NCBI RefSeq assembly: GCF_000620705.1
Contig: NZ_KK211166.1
Location: 473,962-537,961, forward strand
Reading direction: 5' to 3'
From: Nocardioides sp. URHA0020
GTDB taxonomy: Bacteria > Actinomycetota > Actinomycetes > Propionibacteriales > Nocardioidaceae
DNA: 64,000 nucleotides
A program made the translations under genes and the position numbers. The stretch's first letter is position 1; the number at the start of each line of letters is the position of its first letter. Positions 8,341 through 17,621 of this stretch are shown piece after piece. Under the pieces are notes generated by a model. It was not told where the DNA came from. It made no database searches and saw only the letters and a list, made by a program, of their open reading frames with translations.

Positions 8341-8904
8341 TCAGAGGCGCGTGGCGTAGAAGCTGGTGCGGCCCAGGGCGCCGCGCTTGCTCAGCGAGAC
8401 GTGCACGTGGTCGCGGTGCCGCAGGGTCTTCGAGCACTTCTTCCGGGTCCGGCAGCTCGAGGAGAGGTACGGCTCGGGCCGGAACCCGTTCCACGCGGGA
8501 TACATCCGGTCGTTCCAGATGACGTACATGATGCCCATCCGGCGAGCGCGGGCATCGAGGTTGCCATGCGCGTCCGCCGCGAAGAGGCTGCGCAGCAGGC
8601 GCGTGACCCGTCGTCGGTCGGCCGGCTTGCGCACGTTCGCCGACCAGTCGAAGGCGCGCCCGGTCTGGTGCTCCGAGGTCACCCGTCGGTGCTTGCCGCA
8701 CGCCCGCGCGGTGCCGACGTAGCCGCCGCCGTAGTGGTGCGTGACCCAGCGGCCGAGGTACGCCGTACCGCGGAACGGCTTGGGGTGGCACGTCACCGGT
8801 TCGTCGTACGACGCGTAGCCCTCGATCGGCCGCGCGGCGTCGGCCGGCGGGAGCAGGGTGAGCGAGAGCAGCAGGGCGGCAAGGCCCGAGACGAGGAGGC
8901 GCAC
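8341..8904 (-). CDS. secreted protein with M15/LAS-like peptidase motifs
   Basis: 187 residues with a clear signal peptide (MRLLVSGLAALLLSLTLLPPADA). The mature part has EHQTGRAFDW and, near the end, RHRDHVHVSL. These resemble the zinc ligands (H-x6-D and HxH) of LAS/M15 peptidoglycan peptidases and the ARB_07466-type domain common in actinobacteria. Four Cys may form disulfides. It probably acts outside the membrane on cell wall or is a catalytically altered relative. The start is GTG 8904, with a TATCGT box 8 nt upstream. It lies convergent to the SDR gene with a 17-bp gap. Confidence 0.7.
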   Translation of the reverse strand: MRLLVSGLAALLLSLTLLPPADAARPIEGYASYDEPVTCHPKPFRGTAYLGRWVTHHYGGGYVGTARACGKHRRVTSEHQTGRAFDWSANVRKPADRRRVTRLLRSLFAADAHGNLDARARRMGIMYVIWNDRMYPAWNGFRPEPYLSSSCRTRKKCSKTLRHRDHVHVSLSKRGALGRTSFYATRL

Positions 8905-8921
8905 GATCGATCACGATAGGT

Positions 8922-9515
8922 CTAGACCAGTGTCCGCGTGGTCCTTTCGAGGTAAGCCACCCCTCGGGGTGAGACCTCGTAGCCGACGTCGAAGCTGCGG
9001 GTGAGCCCGAGGTTCTTGAGCTTGCGCACGTCGATCTTGAACGGGTCGCGCTCCCGCCCCAGCTCGGCCGCCAGGTCTGGCGCACGGGTGTGCGGTCGGC
9101 GCCGGATGATGTCGAGCGTCGCCATCGTCCACGGGCCGTGGCTGCTGGCGCGGTCCAGCCGCTCGAGCCGGGCGTCGATCACGGCGACCTCCTCGTCGCT
9201 CAGGTCCGCGCTCTCGCGCAGGGCGACGCGCGGGTCCGGCCCGGCCCAGCTCAGGATGACGCGGTACGTCGCCAGGTCGCCCTCCACCTTGTCGAGCTGG
9301 CGGCGCAGCCGAGCGGCGTCGGGCCAGCCCGCAGCGGCGGCCTCCTCGTCGGTGATCGTGTCCGGATCGACCACCTCGACCTCGTCGACGCGGACCACGC
9401 CGGCGACGGTGACGAAGGTCGCGCCGACCGCGACGTCCTGCTTGCGCCATCGTCGGAAGGCCAGCGTGACCGTGCCGTCGGCGACGCCGTGAGCCACCGT
9501 GGGTGGGAGCAGCAT
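8922..9515 (-). CDS. hypothetical protein with ASCH-like N-terminus
   Basis: 197 residues, no signal peptide or membrane segment. The N-terminal 50 residues (VTLAFRRWRKQDVAVGATFVT followed by a short strand-rich stretch ending VRVDEVEVV) resemble an ASCH/PUA-like RNA-binding fold. The remaining part is helical, with a C-terminal winged-helix look (TLDIIRRRPHTRAPDLAAELGRE, then KIDVRKLKNLGLTRS). The function is unknown; a nucleic-acid-binding role is a guess from the folds. The start ATG 9515 lies 7 nt after a TAGGCT -10 box that overlaps the -10 box of the divergent methyltransferase gene. Confidence 0.7.
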   Translation of the reverse strand: MLLPPTVAHGVADGTVTLAFRRWRKQDVAVGATFVTVAGVVRVDEVEVVDPDTITDEEAAAAGWPDAARLRRQLDKVEGDLATYRVILSWAGPDPRVALRESADLSDEEVAVIDARLERLDRASSHGPWTMATLDIIRRRPHTRAPDLAAELGRERDPFKIDVRKLKNLGLTRSFDVGYEVSPRGVAYLERTTRTLV

Positions 9516-9522
9516 GCGGGTC

Positions 9523-9532
9523 AGCCTAGGGT
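9523..9532. promoter_or_regulatory. overlapping divergent -10 boxes
   Basis: AGCCTAGGGT contains TAGGCT on the minus strand (9528-9523) and TAGGGT on the plus strand (9527-9532), which share the bases around CTAG. Each lies 6-7 nt before the start codon of its own gene (ATG 9515 minus, ATG 9539 plus). The whole intergenic gap is 23 bp. Confidence 0.6.
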
Positions 9533-10104
9533 CGGATGATGACCTCTCGGGACGCAGAGCTCTGGGACGACCAGGCCGCCACCTTCGACGACGAGCCCGA
9601 CCACGGCCTGCGCGACCCCCTCGTGCGCGACGCGTGGCGCAGCCTGATGATCTCCGTGCTGCCGCCGGTCCCGGCCCGGGTCGCCGACCTCGGCTGCGGC
9701 ACGGGGACGCTGTCGATGCTGCTCGCGGAGCTCGGGTACGCCGTCGACGGGATCGACTTCTCGCCGGAGATGGTCCGGCGCGCGACGGCCAAGGCGGGGT
9801 CCTACCCGAGCACCAGCTTCGCCATCGGCGACGCCGGCGCGCCCGCGCTGCCGGAGGGCGCGTACGACGTCGTCCTGTGCCGCCACGTGCTGTGGGCCCT
9901 GCCGGAGCGGGCGACCGTGCTCGAGCGGTGGGTCCGGCTGCTGGGTCCGGACGGTCGACTGGTCCTGGTCGAGGGCTCGTGGTCCACCGGGGCGGGGCTG
10001 ACCACCGCCGAGACCGTCGCGCTGGTCGAGGGCGCCGGTCGCGCCGCCGACCCCCGTCGGCTCGACGACCCGGCGTACTGGGGCGGGCCGGTCGGCGACG
10101 AGCG

Positions 10105-11756
<1,652 letters not shown>

Positions 11757-11764
11757 CCCGCCTC

Positions 11765-11914
11765 GGTGGTCGAGGTGCGAGGAGCCCCGGTGGTTGAGGT
11801 GCGAGGAGCCCCGGTGGTTGAGGTGCGAGGAGCGCCAGCTCCGAGCCTCGAAACCACCCCAGCGCCCCGGTGGTTGAGGTGCGAGGAGCGCCAGCTCCGA
11901 GCCTCGAAACCACC
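11765..11914. repeat. cluster of 46-bp hairpin repeats after serC (two full, two partial)
   Basis: Two complete 46-bp units at 11813-11858 and 11869-11914 begin GGTGGTTGAGGTGCGAGG and end GAGCCTCGAAACCACC. Each folds as a hairpin with 7 outer pairs, an internal GAGG/CCTC helix and an inner 5-bp stem GGAGC/GCTCC. Two truncated copies of the left arm lie at 11765 and 11789. The same unit, inverted and with a different but still paired stem, occurs at 25192-25777. The cluster starts 8 bp after the serC stop, so it could serve as a 3' end or terminator structure. Confidence 0.85.
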
Positions 11915-11984
11915 TGACCGAACCCCAACAGGCCGCAGGCCGTCGGCCCGAGCGCCACACCCCGGCCACGTCGCAGGTCCTGGC

Positions 11985-11990
11985 TACGGT
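11985..11990 (+). promoter_or_regulatory. -10 box of VOC gene, leaderless arrangement
   Basis: TACGGT lies exactly 6 nt before ATG 11997; no ribosome binding site precedes the ATG. Confidence 0.5.
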
Positions 11991-11996
11991 GAATCC

Positions 11997-12626
11997 ATGC
12001 ACCTCGAGAACCTCGTCATCGACGCCCTCGAGCCCCAGCGCCTGGGCACCTTCTGGGAGGAGCTGCTCGGCACCGAGCGGCTGACCGACGAGCCCGACAT
12101 CGTCGAGACCCGCCTCGCGATCGAGGACGGGCCGCTGCTCGACCTGTGCTTCCAGCAGGTCCCCGAGCCCGTGTCGGTGCGGCCGCGGCTCCACGTCGGC
12201 GTGACCAGCCAGGGCTCCGCGACCCGCACCGACCCGGAGGGCAACCCCTACCAGGAGCAGGCGGCGTACGCCGGTGCCGGTCCACTCGCGGCGCTCTCGC
12301 TCGACTCGGCCGACCCCGACCGGGATGCGGACTTCTGGTCCTGGCTGACCGGCTGGACCCCGGTCGCGGCGAGGACCCTGCGCCACCCGTCGCGGCGAGG
12401 CCCGGTCCTCGAGCTCCGCTCCGAGGCCGCCCCCAAAGGCACGACCAAGAACCGCATGCACCTCGACGTCCGACTGGAGCCCGGCGAGGACGCCGACGAC
12501 GTCGCGGCGAGCATCCTCGAGCGCGGCGGCAACCGGCTCCGTCGCCCGGAGTGGGGAGAGCTGCCGTGGCGGTCGTACGTCGATCCGTCGGGCAACGAGT
12601 TCTGCGTACTCCCGGCCAGCTCCTGA
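11997..12626 (+). CDS. VOC (glyoxalase-like) family protein
   Basis: 209 residues built from two glyoxalase/bleomycin-resistance-type modules. The first begins HLENLVIDALEPQRLGTFWEELLG and the second has PDRDADFWSWLTGWTP, with NRMHLDVRLEPGEDADD near residue 155 and a C-terminal YVDPSGNEFCVLP. Actinobacterial genomes carry many such glyoxalase-like proteins of unknown substrate. A frame extending upstream to 11766 only translates the hairpin repeats and is not part of the gene; ATG 11997 is 6 nt from a -10 box. Confidence 0.82.
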   Translation: MHLENLVIDALEPQRLGTFWEELLGTERLTDEPDIVETRLAIEDGPLLDLCFQQVPEPVSVRPRLHVGVTSQGSATRTDPEGNPYQEQAAYAGAGPLAALSLDSADPDRDADFWSWLTGWTPVAARTLRHPSRRGPVLELRSEAAPKGTTKNRMHLDVRLEPGEDADDVAASILERGGNRLRRPEWGELPWRSYVDPSGNEFCVLPASS

Positions 12627-12636
12627 GAGCAGCCCG

Positions 12637-13872
12637 TCACCGGGCCGGCAACGAGGCGATCTTGCGCTCGAGCACCCGACGCTCGGGCTCGCTGCCACAC
12701 AGGCGTACGGCGGCCTCGAGCTCGTCGCGGGCCTCGTCGGTGCGGCCGAGCCTGGTCAGCAGCTCGCCGCGGACGGTCGGCAGCAGGTGGGAGCCGGCGA
12801 GCGCCCCCGCCGAGGCGAGCCGGTCGACGATCGGCAGCGCGGCCGAGGGACCGTCGGCCATCGACACCGCCACCGCTCGGTTGAGGTCGACGACCGGCGA
12901 CGGCATCAGCCGGCCCAGCGCCTCGTAGAGCACGACCACGCGGTCCCAGTCCGTCGCCGACACCGAGGGCGCGACCGCGTGGCACTCCGCGATCGCCGCC
13001 TGGACGCCGTACGCCCCCAGGCCCCGGCCGACCCGGCCGGCCTGCGCGAGGGCGGCGCGGCCACGCACGATCGCCGACCGGTCCCAGCGCCGGCGGTCCT
13101 GGTCCTCGAGCAGCACCGGGGCGCCGTCGCCGTCGAGACGCGCGGGGAAGCGGGCGGCCGTCAGCTCGAGCAGCGCCAGCAGACCGTACGTCTCGGGCTC
13201 GGGCATCAGCCGCGCGAGCATCCGGGCCTGCCGGATCGCCTCCCGGGCCAGGTCCGGGCGGATCAGCGCGCTGCCGGCGCTCGCCGACGAGCCCTCCGTG
13301 AAGATCAGGTAGACCACGCTCAGCACCGATCCCAGCCGCTCGCGACGCTCGTCGGCCGGGGGCACCTCGAACGGCACCCGGGCCGCTGCCAGCGTCTTCT
13401 TCGCCCGGGTGATCCGGGCCTGCACGGTGGCGGTCGGCACCAGGAACCCGCGGGCGATCTCGTCGCTGGTCAGGCCGCCGACCACGCGCAGGGTGAGGGC
13501 GACCTGCGCCTGCCGCGACAGGGCCGGGTGGCACGAGATGAACATCAGTGCGAGCACGTCGTCCTCGATGCGATCGGGATCCCACGCGAGGTCCTCGGCC
13601 TCGTCGGTCTGGTGCGCGATGGCGGCGTACCGCTGGTCGAGCGCCGACCTCCGCCGGGCCGCGTCGATGGCCCTCCGCCGGGCGGCGGTCAGCAGCCACC
13701 CGGCCGGATTGGCCGGTACGCCGTCGCGCGGCCAGGTCACCAGCGCCAGCGCGAGCGCCTCGTGCGCGACGTCCTCGGCCAGCGCGAAGTCGCCGGTGTA
13801 GCGGGCCAGGGAGCCGACGATGTGGGCGGACTCGATGCGCCACACCGCCTCGACCTCCCGGCGCACGCTCAC
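12637..13872 (-). CDS. ECF42-type RNA polymerase sigma factor with C-terminal TPR-like domain
   Basis: 411 residues, much longer than a simple ECF sigma factor. Sigma region 2 is at the N-terminus (HIVGSLARYTGDFALAEDVA, then PAGWLLTAARRRAIDAARR), region 4 at about residues 125-160 (LTLRVVGGLTSDEIARGFLV). The rest is the helical DUF6596/TPR-like extension typical of ECF42 factors (LNRAVAVSMADGPSAALPIVD). No anti-sigma gene is present; this group is controlled through the extension and a linked DGPF protein, which is exactly the gene upstream (13-bp gap). The start is GTG 13872. Confidence 0.9.
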   Translation of the reverse strand: MSVRREVEAVWRIESAHIVGSLARYTGDFALAEDVAHEALALALVTWPRDGVPANPAGWLLTAARRRAIDAARRRSALDQRYAAIAHQTDEAEDLAWDPDRIEDDVLALMFISCHPALSRQAQVALTLRVVGGLTSDEIARGFLVPTATVQARITRAKKTLAAARVPFEVPPADERRERLGSVLSVVYLIFTEGSSASAGSALIRPDLAREAIRQARMLARLMPEPETYGLLALLELTAARFPARLDGDGAPVLLEDQDRRRWDRSAIVRGRAALAQAGRVGRGLGAYGVQAAIAECHAVAPSVSATDWDRVVVLYEALGRLMPSPVVDLNRAVAVSMADGPSAALPIVDRLASAGALAGSHLLPTVRGELLTRLGRTDEARDELEAAVRLCGSEPERRVLERKIASLPAR

Positions 13873-13885
13873 CCCGCGACTCCGG

Positions 13886-14305
13886 TCACAGCTGACCGTT
13901 GGCCTCCCGCCAGGCCCGCTCCCTCTGGACCCACGGGTTGTCCTGCGGGAACTCGTCGATGCCGGGCACGCGGCGGATCTCGGTCTTGATGCCCGGCCTG
14001 GTCATCGGCAGCCGCTTGGCCCACTCGACGGCCTCCTCCTTCGAGGCCACGTCGAGGATGTAGTAGCCGCCGAAGAGCTCCTTCGTCTCGCCGTACGGCC
14101 CGTCCGTGACGACCGGAGGCGTCGAGGAGTAGTCCACGACGACGCCCTCCTCGGCCGCGTCGAGGCCCTCGGCCGCGACCAGCACGCCGGATGAGATCAG
14201 CTCGTCGTTGAAGCGGCCCATCGCCTCGAGCATGTCCTCGAACTTCACGTCGGCGAAGGACGCCACCGCCTCGTCGTCGCCCCGCATGATCAGCATGTAC
14301 TTCAT
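13886..14305 (-). CDS. YCII-related DGPF-domain protein, ECF42 partner
   Basis: 139 residues with the YCII ferredoxin-like fold starting MKYMLIMRGDDEA. The family motif appears as VTDGPYGETKELFGGYYILDV. DGPF proteins are regularly encoded beside ECF42 sigma factors and are thought to be their target or partner; the biochemical role is unknown. It is the first gene of a two-gene unit with the sigma factor. A 7-bp-arm inverted repeat lies 30 bp upstream. ATG 14305 has an AAGG-type ribosome binding site. Confidence 0.9.
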   Translation of the reverse strand: MKYMLIMRGDDEAVASFADVKFEDMLEAMGRFNDELISSGVLVAAEGLDAAEEGVVVDYSSTPPVVTDGPYGETKELFGGYYILDVASKEEAVEWAKRLPMTRPGIKTEIRRVPGIDEFPQDNPWVQRERAWREANGQL

Positions 14306-14334
14306 GTGTCCGCCTTCATCTGTCTGCGCATCTC

Positions 14335-14353
14335 AGGGTCGTCTCTCGACCCT
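14335..14353. promoter_or_regulatory. inverted repeat upstream of the DGPF/sigma operon
   Basis: Arms AGGGTCG and CGACCCT are separated by TCTCT. It lies between the divergent DGPF and DUF2975 genes. It could be an operator or a small hairpin; there is no T-run that would make it a clear terminator. Confidence 0.35.
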
Positions 14354-14407
14354 CTCACCCAGCAGACGAGCGGCGCGGGCCCCGATCGACACCAACGACC
14401 GAGAATC

Positions 14408-14436
14408 TTGAGATCTATTGCTTTTCGATCGATAGT
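14408..14436 (+). promoter_or_regulatory. sigma-70-like promoter of the DUF2975/HTH pair
   Basis: TTGAGA and GATAGT are separated by 17 bp in an unusually AT-rich patch, with the ATG 16 nt downstream. This is the best consensus-like promoter in the window. Confidence 0.6.
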
Positions 14437-14452
14437 CAGCGACTCTCGATAC

Positions 14453-14932
14453 ATGTTGCCCGAACAGCGAGCCGTCGTCCCCCTCAAGGCCTGCCTCGTC
14501 CTGCTCTTCGCGATCCTGCTGGTCTTCCAGTTCATGTCCCTGCCCGGCCAGTTCCGCCACCTGGCGCAGGAGTCGCCCGCGGACGCCCACCTGCGCTGGC
14601 CGCTGACGCTGCTCGCGGGCTTCCTGGTGCTGTGCGTGCAGGTGGTCGTCGTGGCGACCTGGCGGCTCCTCGGCCTGGTCGCGGCCGACCGGATCTTCAC
14701 GCGGCGCTCCCTGGTCTGGGTCGACGTGATCGTCGCGGCCGTCGCCGCCGGGTGGCTCGTCCTGTGCGGCCTCTTCCTGTGGGTCGGCTTCCACGCCGAC
14801 GACCCCGGCGTACCGCTGCTGCTCTTCCTGCTGCTGGTCGCCGGTGCCGTCGTGGGCCTGCTGATGGTCGTGATGCGGGCGCTGCTCCGGCAGGCCACCG
14901 TCCTGCGCGCCGACATGGACGTGGTCATCTGA
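14453..14932 (+). CDS. DUF2975 family membrane protein
   Basis: 159 residues with four hydrophobic segments (about residues 10-30, 50-72, 88-112 and 120-145). The second segment ends in ATWRLLGLVAADRIFTRRSLVWVD, the family's typical loop. DUF2975 proteins are nearly always encoded with a small Cro/C1-type regulator, as here (TGATG overlap with the next gene). They are thought to sense a membrane or envelope signal, but the ligand is unknown. ATG 14453 follows a strong promoter; the upstream in-frame extension has no protein-like character. Confidence 0.8.
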   Translation: MLPEQRAVVPLKACLVLLFAILLVFQFMSLPGQFRHLAQESPADAHLRWPLTLLAGFLVLCVQVVVVATWRLLGLVAADRIFTRRSLVWVDVIVAAVAAGWLVLCGLFLWVGFHADDPGVPLLLFLLLVAGAVVGLLMVVMRALLRQATVLRADMDVVI

Positions 14933-15138
14933 TGCCGATCGTGGTGCGCATCGACGTGGAGCTGGCCAAGCGCAAGATGAGCGTCGGAGAGTTCGCCGAC
15001 CGGGTCGGGCTCACCCCCGCCAACGTCGCGGTCCTGAAGAACGGGCGGGCCAAGGCGGTCCGCTTCAGCACCCTCGAGGCCATCTGCCGGGTGCTGGAGT
15101 GCCAGCCCGGCGACCTGCTCGAGTGGGTCGCCGACTAG
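14932..15138 (+). CDS. small HTH regulator (Cro/C1, YozG-like)
   Basis: 68 residues that are almost entirely a helix-turn-helix domain: MSVGEFADRVGLTPANVAVL is helices 1-3 and ends in the conserved FSTLEAICRVLECQPGDLLEW. It overlaps the DUF2975 gene by one base and is its usual partner, probably acting as a transcription factor of its own operon. The stop TAG overlaps the stop of the convergent macrodomain gene (CTAG). Confidence 0.88.
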   Translation: MPIVVRIDVELAKRKMSVGEFADRVGLTPANVAVLKNGRAKAVRFSTLEAICRVLECQPGDLLEWVAD

Positions 15139-15629
15139 CGGAGCGCTGCCTCCAGCAGCCCGTACGTCGACGCGTCGTACGCCACCAGGCGCGCCTCGGT
15201 GACGGACGTAATGGTCGAGCCGAAGGCCTCCAGCGCGCAGGCGATCGCGTCGTCCTTGGGCCAGCCGTAGACGCCGGCGGAGATCAGCGGGAAGGCGACG
15301 GTCGAGGCGCCGAGCTCGTCGGCCACCGCCAGCGCGCGGGAGTAGCACGACAGCAGCAGACCGCGGTCGGTCTCGCCGGCACGGCGGTTGGGGCCCACCA
15401 CGTGGATCACCCACCGCGCGGGCAGGTCCCCGGCCGTCGTCCAGCCCGCGTCACCGGTGGCCAGCCCGGACGGGAAGCGACGCACGCAGTCCTCGAGGAT
15501 CGCCGGACCACCCACGCGGTGGATCGCACCGTCGACGCCGCCGCCTCCGCGCATCGCGCGGTTGGCGGCGTTGACGACGGCGTCCGTCGCCTGCGCGGTG
15601 ATGTCGCCCTGCACGGCGGTGATCTCCAT
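15135..15629 (-). CDS. macrodomain (ADP-ribose-binding) protein, DraG/YmdB-like
   Basis: 164 residues forming a single macrodomain. ITAVQGDITAQATDAVVNAAN, then MRGGGGVDGAIHRVGG, and later AFPLISAGVYGWPKDDA are the ADP-ribose-binding loops. Such proteins remove O-acetyl-ADP-ribose or mono-ADP-ribose from proteins or nucleic acid. It is the last gene of an operon and its ATG overlaps the stop of topoisomerase IB (TGATG), which hints at a link with DNA repair or DNA ADP-ribosylation. Confidence 0.92.
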   Translation of the reverse strand: MEITAVQGDITAQATDAVVNAANRAMRGGGGVDGAIHRVGGPAILEDCVRRFPSGLATGDAGWTTAGDLPARWVIHVVGPNRRAGETDRGLLLSCYSRALAVADELGASTVAFPLISAGVYGWPKDDAIACALEAFGSTITSVTEARLVAYDASTYGLLEAALR

Positions 15630-16633
15630 CAGCTCCCCCTGATCAGCTTCAGCGTGGCACGCTCGAGCGCGGCCTGCCTCTCGTCGGGGGTGTCGTAGGT
15701 CCGCCGCGTCGCGCGGCTGATCGTCCGACCCTGCTCGTAGGCCTCGATGACGCGCGGGTCGACGTACGACGAGCGCGCCAGCGTCGGGGTGTTGCCGAGG
15801 AAGGAGGAGACCTCCTTCATCGCCCCCGACACGGCCCGCTTCTGCGACGCCTTGGTCTGCCCCGGCTCCGAGGTCTCCGCCAGCGCGGCCGCCGCCAGCA
15901 CCGTGGCGTGCCACGTGCGGAAGTCCTTGGCGGTCGCCTCGAGCCCGGTGGACGCGCGGACGTACTCGTTGACCAGGGCGGGCAGCACCGAGCGCCACGA
16001 CCGCCCGTCCTTGTAGGACAGCAGCCGCAGGTCGGATCCCCGGCGGCGGCGCATGATGTCGACGGCGGCGATCACGACCGCGTCGTCGATCTCGATCTCG
16101 TGCTCGACCCCGGACTTGCCGACGAAGGCGAAGATCAGCCGGTCCTGGTGACGACGCACGTGGCGGCGCTCCAGGGTGGTCAGCCCGAACGAGCCGTTCT
16201 CGTCGGCGTACACATCGTTGCCGATCCGGAAGTAGCCCAGGTCGAGGAGGCGGACCGCGACCGCGCAGGCCCGCTCGAGCGGCATCCCCTCGCGGCCGAG
16301 GTCGGTGATGACGAGCTCGCGCGCCCTGGTCAGCGCCTTGCCGAACTCCAGCATCCGGTCGAACTTCTGCGCATCCCGGCGGGTGCGCCACTCGGGGTGG
16401 TAGAGGTACTGACGACGACCCGCGTCGTCGGTGCCGACTGCCTGCAGGTGCCCGTTGGCGTACGGCGTGACCCACACGTCGGTCCACGCCGGCGGGATGA
16501 CCAGGTCGCGGACGCGTTGCGCGTCCTCGTCGGACAGCCGGCTGCCGTGCTCGTCCAGGTAGACGAAGCCACGGCCGGCCCGGCGCCGGGTCCACCCCGG
16601 CTGGTCCGGAGCGGTTCTACGAAGCCTGACCAC
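15629..16633 (-). CDS. DNA topoisomerase IB (poxvirus-like)
   Basis: 334 residues, the size of bacterial type IB topoisomerases, which relax supercoils through a 3'-phosphotyrosine. The N-terminal domain carries VIPPAWTDVWVTPYANGHLQ and GRRQYLYHPEWR. The catalytic domain has LLDLGYFRIGND, LLSYKDGRSWR and KDFRTWHAT, and the nucleophile is Tyr288 or so in ARSSYVDPRVIEAYEQG. These enzymes are common in actinobacteria as stress or repair accessories. The GTG start overlaps the upstream secreted-protein gene by 17 bp. Confidence 0.93.
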   Translation of the reverse strand: MVRLRRTAPDQPGWTRRRAGRGFVYLDEHGSRLSDEDAQRVRDLVIPPAWTDVWVTPYANGHLQAVGTDDAGRRQYLYHPEWRTRRDAQKFDRMLEFGKALTRARELVITDLGREGMPLERACAVAVRLLDLGYFRIGNDVYADENGSFGLTTLERRHVRRHQDRLIFAFVGKSGVEHEIEIDDAVVIAAVDIMRRRRGSDLRLLSYKDGRSWRSVLPALVNEYVRASTGLEATAKDFRTWHATVLAAAALAETSEPGQTKASQKRAVSGAMKEVSSFLGNTPTLARSSYVDPRVIEAYEQGRTISRATRRTYDTPDERQAALERATLKLIRGS

Positions 16634-17621
16634 GACGCATCAGTAGCCATCCGGCGCCTGCGACAAACACCAGGGCGCCGCCGGCCGCCCACGGCCACAC
16701 CGGAGCGCCGCCGTCCGGCTCGGGCGCGGACCCGGTCGCCGCCGGCGCCGGCCCGGGCGTGGAGCCAGGGGTCGCCGTGGGCGTCGAGGTCGACGCGGAG
16801 GTCGGTCTCGGGCTCGGCCCCATCGCACTCGCGATCGCCGCCGGGAGCCGCATCCGCAGCACCTCGCTGTGCTCGCCCTCGCTGCTGAGGTAGAGCCGGT
16901 CGTCGCCGCCGACCGCGATCCCCTCGCCCTGCTGCTGCGGCGGGAGGTCGAACGTGCCGAGGCTCTCGTGGCCGGGGAAGGTGTAGACGGCGGCACTCGC
17001 GTAGCCGCGGACGACGTAGTGCCGGCCGTCGGGGAAGAACGAGCCGTCGGTGGCGAAGGCGAACCCCGCGCCGACCGCGCGGAGCCGGTTGGGACGGTCC
17101 GCGGAGAGGCGCTTCGGCGCGGCGTAGACGGTGCCACCGAAGACGTCCTTCGAGACCACGAGGAGCTGTCCCGTCCGCGGGTCGGCCAGCAGCGTCTCGG
17201 CGTCGTGCGCCCGGTCGGGGTAGACCAGCTCGTACGCCGTCGGCGTGACCTCGCGGTCGCCGGTCCCGTACGGCACCCGGAGCACGGTGATCGAGTCGCG
17301 ACCGCGGCGGTTGTCGCCGGTGTCACCGACCCACACCTCCCCCGGCCCCGCCGGAGCGAGCGACTCGACGTCGGTCGGCTCGTCGGCCCACGACGTCACG
17401 CCGACGGTCCTCCCGGACCGGTCGACCACGAACACCCGTCCGCGGTCGCCGGAGTCGTTGACGGTCAGGAAGAGGTCGCCCGACACCACGAGCCCGCTCG
17501 ACTCGATGATCGCCGGGTCCTGGAAGGAGAAGGCGACCTCCGCCAGCCGGTCGGCGGGTCCGGACACCGCGCCGACGAGCATCGACAGCACCGATGCCGC
17601 CCCGAGGACGCGGTCCAGCAT
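16617..17621 (-). CDS. membrane-anchored extracellular beta-propeller-like protein
   Basis: 334 residues. A signal peptide (MLDRVLGAASVLSMLVGAVSG) is followed by about 250 residues of repeated strand patterns such as GDLFLTVNDSGDRGRVFVVD, GEVWVGDTGDNRRGRDSITV and GGDDRLYLSSEGEHSEV, which suggest a beta-propeller of esterase/NHL type. Then comes a Pro/Thr/Ser-rich linker and a C-terminal membrane anchor WPWAAGGALVFVAGAGWLLM with a basic end. It probably faces the outside of the cell. The ATG overlaps the methyltransferase stop (TGATG). Function unknown. Confidence 0.72.
   Translation of the reverse strand: MLDRVLGAASVLSMLVGAVSGPADRLAEVAFSFQDPAIIESSGLVVSGDLFLTVNDSGDRGRVFVVDRSGRTVGVTSWADEPTDVESLAPAGPGEVWVGDTGDNRRGRDSITVLRVPYGTGDREVTPTAYELVYPDRAHDAETLLADPRTGQLLVVSKDVFGGTVYAAPKRLSADRPNRLRAVGAGFAFATDGSFFPDGRHYVVRGYASAAVYTFPGHESLGTFDLPPQQQGEGIAVGGDDRLYLSSEGEHSEVLRMRLPAAIASAMGPSPRPTSASTSTPTATPGSTPGPAPAATGSAPEPDGGAPVWPWAAGGALVFVAGAGWLLMRRGQAS

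Noticed and set aside
11766..11996. N-terminal extension of the VOC protein
   Set aside because: The frame translates the hairpin repeats into VVEVRGAP repeats and is not part of the protein.
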